Shown: positions 49,175-57,520, numbered from the stretch's first letter. The stretch: DNA of 64,000 bases from an uncultured Chlorobiaceae bacterium (GCA_903994525.1 CAJEXW010000016.1:1-64000), one strand, 5' to 3'. Translations and numbers: made by a program. Notes: generated by a model from the sequence alone, not told the origin.

Positions 49175-50434
49175 TCATACACGCTTGAGCCGTTGCTTTT
49201 TCGAGAATCTGCCTCTCTTTGACCGGCGCGGCCTTATTTTGAGCGTGAATTTTTCAAGCCGGGCATTTGCTTTGGCCAGCCTCAGCCACCAGGGCGAAAG
49301 GTGTTTGCGCAACATGGAACGGCGGAGGGAGTAGGTATGGTAATGCTTCATCAAGCCGAGGTAAGAGTTGATACTGCTCTGGAAGGCGGTACGCTCGGCA
49401 TGCCAGGGTTTATGCGTTTGCGCTATCTGGTTATATTTCAAGAGAGCGCGATACATATTGCCTTTTGTGCGGTTGGCAACGTAAATCCTGCGAGGCTTGA
49501 GAACAACTCCAAGATACTTGACTCCCTCAGTGTAATGCTCAAGAAAGATTTTTTTGGGGTGCAGTATCAGCCCAAGCTCCTGATGCAGATAAGAGCGAAT
49601 GACCGGCAGCAATGAGTTCAGAAAAGCAGGATCCTGATGCACCACCACCACATCATCAACGTAACGGCCATAGTATCGGAGTGCGAGGGTGTGTTTCATA
49701 AAATGGTCGAACGAGTTGAGATAGAAGTTGGCAAACACCTGGCTGGTCAGGTTGCCAATGGGTAAGCCGCAGCCAGGGCGGGAGTGAAAGAGGCTTTTGT
49801 CGTCCGGCAACCCCTTCCAGTTTGAGCGTTTCCCTTTAATCACGCAATGGGCTGCCGGATCGTAGAAAACCACTTTTCGACAAAGATCGAGCAGGAGTGG
49901 ACGATCAGGAGCATGATAGCGAGCGATGATAAAGAGTTCCAGACGATGGTAGAGGCGCTGACGATCGATGCTCATGAAAAAGCCTTTGATATCAAGCTTT
50001 AAAATCCAGCAGTCGCGGCTATAGTTTTGTGAGCACTGGCGGATAAAACCATCGAGACGCATTATCCCTTTATGCGTGCCTTTTCCCTTTCGGCAGGAGT
50101 AACTGTCGCCAATAAACTCTTTTTCAAAAAGGTCGTTCAGCTTATTGATGATGAGGTGATGAACAACACGGTCACGAAAGTCAGCGGCAAATATTTCACG
50201 CTTGACGGGGCGGTCAACAATAAAGGCGATTGACTTCCCCGGCTGGTAACTGCCATTATTGATCTCCTCACAGAGTTCAACCAGATTTTGTTCGTAGTCG
50301 AGTTCAAAGGCTATGGCATTGGCCGTATTGCGCTTGTGTCGTCGGCAGCCTTCATAAGCCTCAAACAGATCAACAAGCGGAATTGGCGCTGAAGAGGGAA
50401 ACAATTCGAGTTGCAACGATGAGTCGTCCGTCAT
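49175..50434 (-). CDS. Diversity-generating retroelement reverse transcriptase
   Basis: Encodes 419 residues from the ATG at 50434 (MTDDSSLQLELFP). The open frame continues upstream through the template repeat to 50659, but those residues only translate the template. Reverse transcriptase motifs: LDIKGFFMSID (catalytic D148), IGNLTSQ at 226-232, and YVDD at 258-261. IGNLTSQ, in place of the QGxxxSP of other reverse transcriptases, is the DGR mark. With Avd it copies the template RNA with errors at A and the cDNA replaces a VR. The C-terminal thumb is Arg/Lys rich. Confidence 0.95.
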   Translation of the reverse strand: MTDDSSLQLELFPSSAPIPLVDLFEAYEGCRRHKRNTANAIAFELDYEQNLVELCEEINNGSYQPGKSIAFIVDRPVKREIFAADFRDRVVHHLIINKLNDLFEKEFIGDSYSCRKGKGTHKGIMRLDGFIRQCSQNYSRDCWILKLDIKGFFMSIDRQRLYHRLELFIIARYHAPDRPLLLDLCRKVVFYDPAAHCVIKGKRSNWKGLPDDKSLFHSRPGCGLPIGNLTSQVFANFYLNSFDHFMKHTLALRYYGRYVDDVVVVHQDPAFLNSLLPVIRSYLHQELGLILHPKKIFLEHYTEGVKYLGVVLKPRRIYVANRTKGNMYRALLKYNQIAQTHKPWHAERTAFQSSINSYLGLMKHYHTYSLRRSMLRKHLSPWWLRLAKANARLEKFTLKIRPRRSKRGRFSKKQRLKRV

Positions 50435-50490
50435 AATGTATACCGCCCGGCGAAAATTTCGGCCGGGCGATACACTTGCTTGTTCAAAAC
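50435..50490 (-). other. Spacer with hairpin between template repeat and reverse transcriptase
   Basis: Between the template and the reverse transcriptase start, CGCCCGGC and GCCGGGCG pair around a 10-base loop (about 50453-50469). This replaces the GGGGGC hairpin seen behind the VRs. It could shape the template RNA or limit homing to the VRs. Confidence 0.5.
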
Positions 50491-50634
50491 CCCGCACCGC
50501 CCGAACACACCACCCCACACTCTTATTGTTGTTGTTCTGGTTGCCATTGTTGAAGTTCTGTTTCCATGCGTTATTTGCACTGTTCTCCGTAGAACTCCAG
50601 TAGTTGTTGTCGGAAAAACCGCCAACAGCACTTT
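50491..50634 (-). repeat. DGR template repeat (TR)
   Basis: 144 bp between avd and the reverse transcriptase gene. On the minus strand it is rich in AAC and AAT codons (translated NNYWSSTENSANNAW, then NFNNGNQNNNNKS), the invariant master for the variable region. AAC codons can become 15 different amino acids by A mutation but never a stop codon. Its limits are where identity to all three VRs ends: CCCGCACC on the left and CAGCACTTT on the right (plus-strand reading). Confidence 0.95.
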
Positions 50635-50782
50635 CGCAAAGATGTTGACATGCACCCAAAGCGCTTTCGATGCATTTTCCTTTACTGCTCCCCGATCTTC
50701 AAGTTTCACGGATCGGCTCACAGTCTCTTTGCCGCTTTTGAACGAAGCTTTGCTCGCTTCCGACAGCCTTGACCGACGGAAT

Positions 50783-51136
50783 TCAGGCACCTTTCACCGT
50801 CCCGGCATTTCGCCATCCGGTGATTTGTTTACCAATTCCATCCATGAGGCCAGTGATCTCGGCCTGCTTTTTCATGGGCAGAATTTTCAGGTCAACACAT
50901 AGACGCACCTCCAGTTTAAGGATTTCAAAATCGTCAAGGAATACTTCAAGATACTCGGTCTTGCTTTTGGCTTTGTTGGCCCTATAGATGCTGCGCACCA
51001 GTACAATGCTGTCGTGCTTGAGATCCTGACCAAGCGAGTATTTGTACTCTCGAGGAAAATCTTTGGTGTATTCAAAAATTTTCAGGATCAGACGATAGAC
51101 ATCACGATACACCGGTAAATCATAGTAAAGCGCCAT
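50783..51136 (-). CDS. avd: DGR accessory variability determinant (Avd)
   Basis: Encodes 117 residues, all helical and basic overall. MALYYDLPVYRDVYRLILKI, FEYTKDFPREYKYSLGQDLK, and a C-terminal GIGKQITGW are the pattern of the Avd/bAvd four-helix bundle family (23S-intervening-protein fold). Avd forms a pentamer with a basic pore that binds the reverse transcriptase and template RNA and is needed for mutagenic homing. It lies between target 2 and the TR, the classic order. Two partial copies lie behind VR1 and VR3. Confidence 0.93.
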   Translation of the reverse strand: MALYYDLPVYRDVYRLILKIFEYTKDFPREYKYSLGQDLKHDSIVLVRSIYRANKAKSKTEYLEVFLDDFEILKLEVRLCVDLKILPMKKQAEITGLMDGIGKQITGWRNAGTVKGA

Positions 51137-52649
51137 AATCCAAAATATTTTTTGACTGGGGGCGTTGCCCCCGGTACCCCCTTAATTGTTGAATAGATAA
51201 ATAGTTAAAAAGCCCGCACCGCCCGAACACACCACCACACACTCTTACCGTTGCTGCTCTGGAAGCCAGTGAGGAAGTACTGCCCCCATGCGTAACTTGC
51301 ACTGGCTCCGCAGAACTCCAGTAGAAGTAGTCGGAAAAACCGCCAACAGCACTTTTTGCGTAATAAAGCTTATTCAATTCATCCTTTGTCGGTAAATGCC
51401 AGTCACTGTAACCGTTTTCATCCAGATCGTCACATGCTTTCTTCGCAGCCTCCCAGGTATATTTGTCACCTCCAGGCAGATCAGCTTCAGCAGCAATCAG
51501 GCCATGCCGTTCCCCTTCAACATAACCTTTATCACCTGGCTGGAAAATACAGACGATTTTCCCCCCCGCATATTTATCACCAATTCTTACGATTTTGATA
51601 GCTTTTTCAAGTTCTTCATTGTGGGTTGGAGAAAGTTTAAAGATCACAAGAAACTCACTGCTGTAAAAAGCTTGCTGCCAATGCTCAGCCGCTTTGATCA
51701 GATAGGGATCCATCACTTTTACCTCCCTGAAATTAGCAGAAAAAAGATCCGCTTTTGTAAAATCGGCGCCACCAAGATTAGCATCCTGAAAATTGGCTTC
51801 ATTGAGATGTGAATTCCTGAGGATTGCTCCTCTAAGATTTGCTCCCTTCAGATTGGCGTTACTCATGTCGGCGCCGGTCAAATCCACCCCTTGCAGCCAT
51901 GCGTCATGCAGATCTTCCCGCTGAAGGTTCAATGGTCTGCGGAATGAGTCGGAAACAGAAGGAAAATAACCCATGTACCCGACAACCAGAACGAGGAGTA
52001 TCCAGCGGGGAGTATTCCGCCACCGCCGATGCTCTTTGGGACAACGGTGGATCTGCAAAAAAAGAAGGGAGAACGTCACAAAAGAGGCGACATAAAACAT
52101 CGGACGAATCAACTCTTTGAGGGCAAACGCTTTATATGCCAAGAAGCACAATACCAGCGGTACAAACCAGTAAAAGATAAAGTTGGTGACAAAGCGGGGC
52201 AGAAGGTCACTAAAACTGAAAATGGCTGGAACACTCTCAATGGTTGGCTCACCGTTTTTAAGCGACTGCTCGTTCATATCCTTGCGTTTTTTTTCGAGCT
52301 GCAGCCAGTAGCCGAACAAAATGTGAAGATAGACGGTCAGGATGACAAGAAGAAAGGGCGAGACAATCAGAAAACCCTGAAAAGAGATTGAGGTGCCGAC
52401 CAGCGGTGTCTGAATAGAGCTGTTGGTGGCAATCAGCGACTTGTCAGATGAGCTCGCCACCGCCAGCAGACTGTACAACCCGACACCAAGCAGCGAGAGC
52501 ATCGTTTTATTGATCGCTTTTGAATAGCTCTCGTGCATCGTCTTGACCACCTCGGGATGAGTGCAATCCTCTATCCAGGGAGAACGCTGCGCATTGCGAC
52601 TGTCAGCGATTCTTGTCCAGTGTTTTTTGAGCATCAGGGTATAAATCAA
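51120..52649 (-). CDS. DGR target 2: membrane domain, pentapeptide repeats and variable C-type-lectin-like domain (frameshifted in VR2)
   Basis: As read it encodes 509 residues. Four or five hydrophobic helices occupy residues 45-245, for example FLIVSPFLLVILTVYLHILFGYW and FIFYWFVPLVLCFLAYKAF. A pentapeptide-repeat stretch follows (LTGADMSNANLKGANLRGAI and so on, about 255-310), then a DUF1566 domain from about 365 (IGDKYAGGKIV, HGLIAAEADL, DWHLPTKDELNKLYY). A 1-bp deletion in VR2 shifts the frame, and the standard VRAVRAF end (stop at 51205-51207) is bypassed. It is a close paralogue of target 3. The domain order suggests a membrane-anchored receptor displaying a variable binding domain. 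Confidence 0.8.
   Translation of the reverse strand: MIYTLMLKKHWTRIADSRNAQRSPWIEDCTHPEVVKTMHESYSKAINKTMLSLLGVGLYSLLAVASSSDKSLIATNSSIQTPLVGTSISFQGFLIVSPFLLVILTVYLHILFGYWLQLEKKRKDMNEQSLKNGEPTIESVPAIFSFSDLLPRFVTNFIFYWFVPLVLCFLAYKAFALKELIRPMFYVASFVTFSLLFLQIHRCPKEHRRWRNTPRWILLVLVVGYMGYFPSVSDSFRRPLNLQREDLHDAWLQGVDLTGADMSNANLKGANLRGAILRNSHLNEANFQDANLGGADFTKADLFSANFREVKVMDPYLIKAAEHWQQAFYSSEFLVIFKLSPTHNEELEKAIKIVRIGDKYAGGKIVCIFQPGDKGYVEGERHGLIAAEADLPGGDKYTWEAAKKACDDLDENGYSDWHLPTKDELNKLYYAKSAVGGFSDYFYWSSAEPVQVTHGGSTSSLASRAATVRVCGGVFGRCGLFNYLSIQQLRGYRGQRPQSKNILDYGALL
51158..51172 (-). other. Candidate DGR target-site hairpin behind VR2
   Basis: GGGGGC/GCCCCC stem with a GTT loop, 40 nt past the 3' end of VR2 and just before the avd start codon at 51136. 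Confidence 0.55.
51213..51355 (-). repeat. DGR variable repeat VR2
   Basis: 143 bp against the 144-bp template. Differences fall at template A positions (AAC to TAC, TTC, CTC or AGC; AAA to GGG), with two exceptions: a 1-base deletion in the AAC codon after GAG, and one G-to-T change near the 3' end (GGG to TGG). This is the cognate VR directly upstream of avd and TR. Confidence 0.93.
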
Positions 52650-52666
52650 TAATTACGGTTATTATC

Positions 52667-52921
52667 TCAAACAAACAATGCGGCGATCTCGCTACTGCCC
52701 ATACGGTCAAAATCTTCAGGAACAGAGATCTCGCCTGCCATAAAACCAAACTGTCGGGCGTTGCCAATGGTGGTATCGAATGGTATCACCTTAACCATTG
52801 GTCGCCCTGACTTGCTGATAATAAAAGCTTCACCACAAGCTGCCTGTTCAACCAGTTGGGCAAGTCGGGTTTCGGCATCATCAAGCGTGACGATGCGCAT
52901 CTTCGGTGTCATTATTGTCAC
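52667..52921 (-). CDS. Phd/YefM-family antitoxin, orphan
   Basis: Encodes 84 residues. MRIVTLDDAETRLAQLVEQAACGEAFIISKSGRPMVKVIPFD is the Phd DNA-binding fold. The C-terminal toxin-neutralising tail is short (DFDRMGSSEIAALFV). A PIN-domain or Doc toxin normally follows within a few bases, but here the DGR target 2 gene begins instead. Confidence 0.8.
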   Translation of the reverse strand: MTIMTPKMRIVTLDDAETRLAQLVEQAACGEAFIISKSGRPMVKVIPFDTTIGNARQFGFMAGEISVPEDFDRMGSSEIAALFV

Positions 52922-52967
52922 TCCTGTTCAATTGCAATGTGGCTGATCAAAGAAATGACGACGCAGG

Positions 52968-53160
52968 TCATTGCAGTGACAACTGAAGCTTTTTGCCAGG
53001 TGCTTCAGCATAATGAAACAGCGTCGAAAACTTAATATCCTCCGAATGATTTTCCATACGCGAAATCGCCGAATTTTTGGTCTTCAGTTTTCGCAACCTC
53101 CACCGCATTTTGAAAAGCTGAAGAACGTTTGAGTTTCCAGAAAACGATATACCTGATACT
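52968..53160 (-). pseudogene. Remnant of an XRE-family antitoxin gene
   Basis: The minus strand encodes [38 protein letters not shown], the second half of the helix-turn-helix of RelE/HigB-associated antitoxins. The first half (NAVEVAK) is in another frame, so at least one frameshift near 53090 breaks the gene. The rest of the stretch up to 53338 shows no gene. Confidence 0.6.
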
Positions 53161-53294
53161 GGCAAAGGAGATTTACATGTCCCTCTACTCTCGCAGGAAA
53201 CTGACCTCACGACCTTTAGAACCGGCGAAACAACTGCTTCCTATAAGAGAATATCCTATTGATTAGTAATAAGTTATCCAAATATCTCCTATAG

Positions 53295-53335
53295 AATCTC
53301 TTCTAAATCTCTTCTAATCTCTTCTAATCTCTTCT
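53295..53335. repeat. Tandem 10-bp repeat, four copies
   Basis: The unit AATCTCTTCT occurs four times, three head to tail (53306-53335) and one offset by a single base (53295-53304). It lies directly downstream of the AlbA/Schlafen-type gene's stop. Function unknown; slippage during replication may have produced it. Confidence 0.7.
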
Positions 53336-53337
53336 GT

Positions 53338-55023
53338 TTAAGTATTTCCCTCCTGCTCCTTTAAAACCCATTTTGGAGCAGCATCCGAACCCACATTCTT
53401 TATCGTTTCGTTCCGACTCATTTCAGAAATAAGATTGGTGATTTTCTTTTTTTTCTGCTTTTCATCGTATAAATCAGACAGTTTAGACCAAACCAACTCT
53501 TCGATGTCTTTGCGGGAAAGTGAACCATGATCTTGAATACCCTGCATAATCCAATCAAAATACTGCTGCTTGGAAAAGGCTTTGTTTCGGGTGTAAACTG
53601 CTTTTTGTCCTGTGGGTTGTGCTAGTTTTGCCGAAATAATAATATTGGGTTTTTTACCTTCAATAAGACCTTTTGCCCTCAGCAGCTTTATTTCTGCCTC
53701 CAAAAGAGGCTTCCGTTTCTGTACTTTATCGAGAAGGATAATCTGGTTTAAACTTAACTTGGGGTTTCGGGCAAGAACCCTCGCATAGTCCATATCCAGC
53801 ACTTTTCCAGTAAGTGTTACTTTTACCTTGTTCCCTGAAAAATCGTAATCGGGCATTGGAAAAAACCTCTCTCGCTGCACCCTGAACATGCGCTTGATAC
53901 CGCTGCCAATGGAATCAATCATATTGAAGGACTCCATAGTGGTAACCAGCAGGGTGTTTCTGTAAAATGAAGGCGGTTCTTCGCTATCGATAACCTCCTG
54001 AATGCTCCCGGGAAGAAAGGAGCCTGGATTTGTAAACGAGATGTATCCATCTTCATTTTCAGCAACAGAAACTCTTGAACCCAGGTTATAATCCTTATGG
54101 GCGATGCAATTACTCAACGCTTCTTTGATATTCTGCTGGTCGTACTGATCCACTTCATCAGGGAACAAAGTGCCCTCTTTGAGATAGCGATATTTGAGAT
54201 TACGAATTTTTGCAAAGACCTCATCGACAGCAATGATGTATGGCGGATAAAAATGTTGGTAATCCTTTTCAATTTTTTCTTTGCTGTACAGTACCCAGCT
54301 AATCTGCGGCTGTACCGGATGCAATTGTACCGTTGCCTCGGGCTTGCCAAGCAGCAAAACAGCGGCTCGGGTGATTTTTCCATTCACTATCAATCGGCTC
54401 TTTGCAAGAAAAGTCATAGTATCCCACCCATCTACCTCTTCGGTAATACGGGGATTTTTTATTTTGTAATTGAATTTGGCTTTGGCAATGGCCATCTCAT
54501 CTAACTGACTGATCGTGACCGTTGGGCAGATACCGGCACTCCAGTCATCCGCCGTATGGAGCGGTTCCATTAAAATCGCATCCCTTCTGCTCTGAGTCAA
54601 TTCAATTAAACTATCACCACTACGCTGCCATGCTTTTCTATGAGCAATTACAGGCTGACGTGGCAGATGTTTGGGGATATGCAATACCCAAACAGTTTTG
54701 TTGGTATCTGAAGTGATCAATGGCTCTACCCTTAAACCTTCACTCGGAAGATGGGTACAATTACCAATGATGCGGAAAGGGAAATTTACTGGTGTATAAT
54801 CATGAAGGTTTTGAATACCGATAATGCGCAGGGTTTTATCCTCAACACCTATAACCAAATCCCCGCCTTCCATGTTGGCAAGAGCAGACACATAAGAAAT
54901 CACATCATCACCGGCAGAACCCGAAACGGCATTGCGCAAATTGCCAAAGGCTTTCCATTCGCAATGCTCATTTTCTTCAGGAAAATGCAGTGTCAAATAT
55001 TCATAGAGTTCGCGCTCTAACAT
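53338..55023 (-). CDS. Schlafen AlbA_2-type ATP-binding protein (RecG-like/HATPase_c_4)
   Basis: Encodes 561 residues from the ATG at 55023 (MLERELYEYLTLHFPEENEHCEWK). An AlbA_2 domain lies at residues 15-130 (EWKAFGNL, then SALANMEGGDLVIGVEDKT). A GHKL-type segment follows (NIKEALSNCIAHKDYNLGSRVSV, and FTNPGSFLPG). The C-terminal part looks like winged helices. Such proteins are annotated as RecG-like helicases or transcriptional regulators, and relatives occur in phage-defence islands. The catalytic activity is uncertain. Confidence 0.8.
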   Translation of the reverse strand: MLERELYEYLTLHFPEENEHCEWKAFGNLRNAVSGSAGDDVISYVSALANMEGGDLVIGVEDKTLRIIGIQNLHDYTPVNFPFRIIGNCTHLPSEGLRVEPLITSDTNKTVWVLHIPKHLPRQPVIAHRKAWQRSGDSLIELTQSRRDAILMEPLHTADDWSAGICPTVTISQLDEMAIAKAKFNYKIKNPRITEEVDGWDTMTFLAKSRLIVNGKITRAAVLLLGKPEATVQLHPVQPQISWVLYSKEKIEKDYQHFYPPYIIAVDEVFAKIRNLKYRYLKEGTLFPDEVDQYDQQNIKEALSNCIAHKDYNLGSRVSVAENEDGYISFTNPGSFLPGSIQEVIDSEEPPSFYRNTLLVTTMESFNMIDSIGSGIKRMFRVQRERFFPMPDYDFSGNKVKVTLTGKVLDMDYARVLARNPKLSLNQIILLDKVQKRKPLLEAEIKLLRAKGLIEGKKPNIIISAKLAQPTGQKAVYTRNKAFSKQQYFDWIMQGIQDHGSLSRKDIEELVWSKLSDLYDEKQKKKKITNLISEMSRNETIKNVGSDAAPKWVLKEQEGNT

Positions 55024-55197
55024 ATTATATGTGCCTTTATTTAAATTAGACGCACAACAATCACCATCTGCTGCTTTTTCAAGTCCGGTTTGCAATTCCT
55101 GTGATAGCGTTAGTCCTCAAAACCACACGCTTTTATCCACTTGTTCTATGCCTCACTTGCTCGATTATTTTCAGATGTTCAGAATTCGCCACCGTTG

Positions 55198-55235
55198 ACA
55201 TCACGATACACCGGTAAATCATAGTAAAGCGCCAT
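55198..55235 (-). pseudogene. Stub of avd behind VR3
   Basis: The first 12-13 codons of avd (MALYYDLPVYRDV) are repeated exactly after VR3 and then stop matching at GTC. This marks the end of a duplicated block. Confidence 0.8.
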
Positions 55236-55256
55236 AATCCAAAATATTTTTCCACT

Positions 55257-55271
55257 GGGGGCGTTGCCCCC
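55257..55271 (-). other. Candidate DGR target-site hairpin behind VR3
   Basis: GGGGGC/GCCCCC stem with a GTT loop, 40 nt past the end of VR3 and followed by the avd stub, identical in place to the other two copies. Confidence 0.55.
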
Positions 55272-55303
55272 GGTACCCCCTTAATTGTTGAATAGATAAA
55301 TAG

Positions 55304-57194
55304 TTAAAAAGCCCGCACCGCCCGAACACACCACCCCACACTCTTACCGCTGTCGCCCTGGCCGCCATCGTCGAAGTACTGCCCCCACGCGCCCCTACGC
55401 ACTGCCCTCCGTAGAACTCCAGTAGCTGTCGTCGGAAAAACCGCCAACAGCACTTTTGGCGTGATAAAGTTTATTGAGTTCACTTTTACTCGGCAAAAAC
55501 CAGTCATCAAAACCTCCTCCACGATATGCTCTCGCAACTGCCGCCGCAGTATAGGGATACTTTTCTGCTGGATACTTCTCCAATATTTTTGTGGTATTGG
55601 CCTTGCCTTCGCCCAACCTTGTGCTGGTGTTGAGAATTTCCTGCCAGGCATAATCAGCATTATCCTCTTTTTCCCTTTCTCCCGTACTCCATCGAAAAGA
55701 GTCATTTTGATCCCCATCACTCCACGCATCGGTATAATTAATTCTGATATCTGATTTGGCAGCAATCAACCCGTGTTGTTCATTTTCAACGTAACCCACG
55801 TCACCTGGCTGGTAGATGTAGGCAACTATCCCGCCACCATACTCATCGCCAACATCCACGACAGGAACCGTACCCTTATCATCGATATTCAACCAACGCT
55901 TAACCATTTGAAAACTCTTTTTGACGTGATGCTCAACCACTCGATACCCTGCCTTGATAAGGTTTTGAAAACTATTCTCCGATTGATAGTGCTCCACTTC
56001 AGCATACGTTTTGTCCCAATCTTTGTTCAGGTCATCATTGTGGCTTTTTGGCAGCTTGAGAGCTGCAAGCAACTCACTGCTGTAAAACGCCTTTTCCCAA
56101 TTTTGGGCATATTTGAGCCGATGGGAATCAAACTCTCCTTCTTTTACGAAATCCCTGAAATTGGCATACCTGATATCAGCACTCTGAAAATTGGTATTCT
56201 GGAGAGTCGCACCAGTAAAAGTCGCTAACGTGAGGTCGGCTTCTTCAAAATTAGCGAAGGTCAGCTTTGCTTTCTGAAGATTGGCTTTGTTAAGGGAGGC
56301 TCCCTGGAGTATTGCCGTTCTGAGATCAGCATCAAGCAGATTGGCTTCATCAAGATGTGCTTTTTGAAGAATAGCGCCGCTGAGGTTTGCCCCTTTGAGA
56401 TTGGCGTTACTCATGTCGGCACCGGTCAAATCCAGCCCTTGCAGCCAAGCTTCATGAAGATCTTCTCGCTGAAGATTCAATGGCCTGCGGAATGAGTCGG
56501 AAACAGAGGGAAAATAACCCATAAACGCAACAAGCAGAGCGAGAAGTATCCAGCGTGGGGCATTTCGCCAGAACCGTTTCGTTTCGCGACAACGATTAAT
56601 CCGCAAAAAAAGAAGAGCAAGCGTCACGACAGAGGCGACATAAAACATCTGACGAATCAACTCTTTGAGAGCAAGCGCTTTATATGCGATAGCGCACAAC
56701 ACCAGCGGTACAAACCAGTAAAAGATAAAGGTGGTGACAAACCGGGGCAAACGGTCGCTGAAACTGAAAATAGTTGGAACACTCTCAATGGTTGGCTCAC
56801 CGGCGTTGGCTGGCTCATTGTTCAGAGCCTCGCGCCTTTTTTCAAGCCGCAGCCATTTGCCATACAGGATGTGAAGATAGACGGTCAGGATGACAAGAAG
56901 AAAGGGCGAGACAATCAGAAAACCCTGAAAAGAGATTGAGGTGCCAACCAGTGGTGTTTGAATGGAGCTGTTGGTGGCAATCAGCGACTTGTCGGGTGAG
57001 CCAACCACCGCCAGCAGACTGTACAATCCAACCGCAAGAATCGAGAGCATCGTTTTATTGATCGCTTTGGAATGGCTCTCATGCAGCCCTTTGACCACAT
57101 CAGCATGGCGGTTATCCTGCTGTGCTTCAGGATACCACCAGTTGCGGGGCCACCGGTTACGATCAGTGATTCTTGTCCGAATTTTGTTAGGCAT
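55304..57194 (-). CDS. DGR target 3: membrane domain, pentapeptide repeats and variable C-type-lectin-like domain (frameshifted in VR3)
   Basis: The first frame encodes 599 residues from the ATG at 57194 and stops in VR3 at 55395. After a +1 shift the second frame continues to the standard end SVGWCVRAVRAF (stop at 55304-55306). Residues 45-240 are membrane helices and 250-345 a longer pentapeptide stretch than in target 2 (ANLLDADLRTAILQGASLNKANLQKAKL). A helical linker follows, then a DUF1566 domain with a larger insert (VGDEYGGGIVAYIYQ, DWFLPSKSELNKLYH). It is clearly a paralogue of target 2. With the frameshift the variable part would be cut off. Confidence 0.8.
55312..55456 (-). repeat. 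DGR variable repeat VR3
   Basis: 145 bp against the 144-bp template. Differences are at template A positions (AAC to GAC, GGC, AGC or TAC; AAA to GGG), apart from one segment where AATAAC has become seven bases (TAGGGGC). That gives the net +1 and an immediate TAG. Confidence 0.93.
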
Positions 57195-57307
57195 CAGGGT
57201 CAGTGGTTATTCCAAAACAGTATTTTTACTCAAAGACAAAGTAAAATTTTATTGGAGATAACACAATTTCAGAATACGTTACAATAAAGGCGGAAAACAG
57301 AACCATC

Positions 57308-57520
57308 ATGCGAGAACTATTCGAAGGAGTCGATAACCACAACGCAAAGTTGCGCAGAGGAAGTGCCCAACCGGCACAAATCCTGATGCAGGATACATTG
57401 CCCGAAGGTTTTGCAGAGGAGTGTCTGCGACAGTCGGCGCTGTTAAAAAACGATCAGCATGAAAACGACATCATGCAATTTCTGAATGATGCCGCAGACC
57501 GGCAAGGATGGACGGCATAA
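57308..57520 (+). CDS. DUF3018/MazE-like antitoxin, orphan
   Basis: Encodes 70 residues. KLRRGSAQPAQILMQDTLPEGFAEECLRQSALL and the C-terminal FLNDAADRQGW match the DUF3018 family, which normally sits upstream of a MazF-type RNase. No mazF follows: the convergent gldA ends 10 bp away. The usual basic N-terminus is partly altered. Confidence 0.65.
   Translation: MRELFEGVDNHNAKLRRGSAQPAQILMQDTLPEGFAEECLRQSALLKNDQHENDIMQFLNDAADRQGWTA

Noticed and set aside
49175..50434. Group II intron or retron reverse transcriptase
   Set aside because: IGNLTSQ motif, Avd and the TR/VR pairs fit a DGR. No intron RNA domains or maturase domain are visible.
50435..50659. The template repeat as an N-terminal extension of the reverse transcriptase
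   Set aside because: The frame is open, but the residues only translate the TR and its spacer hairpin. Family homology begins after the ATG at 50434.
53295..53335. Iteron origin of replication
   Set aside because: Only four 10-bp units, no replication protein gene nearby, and position just behind a gene end.
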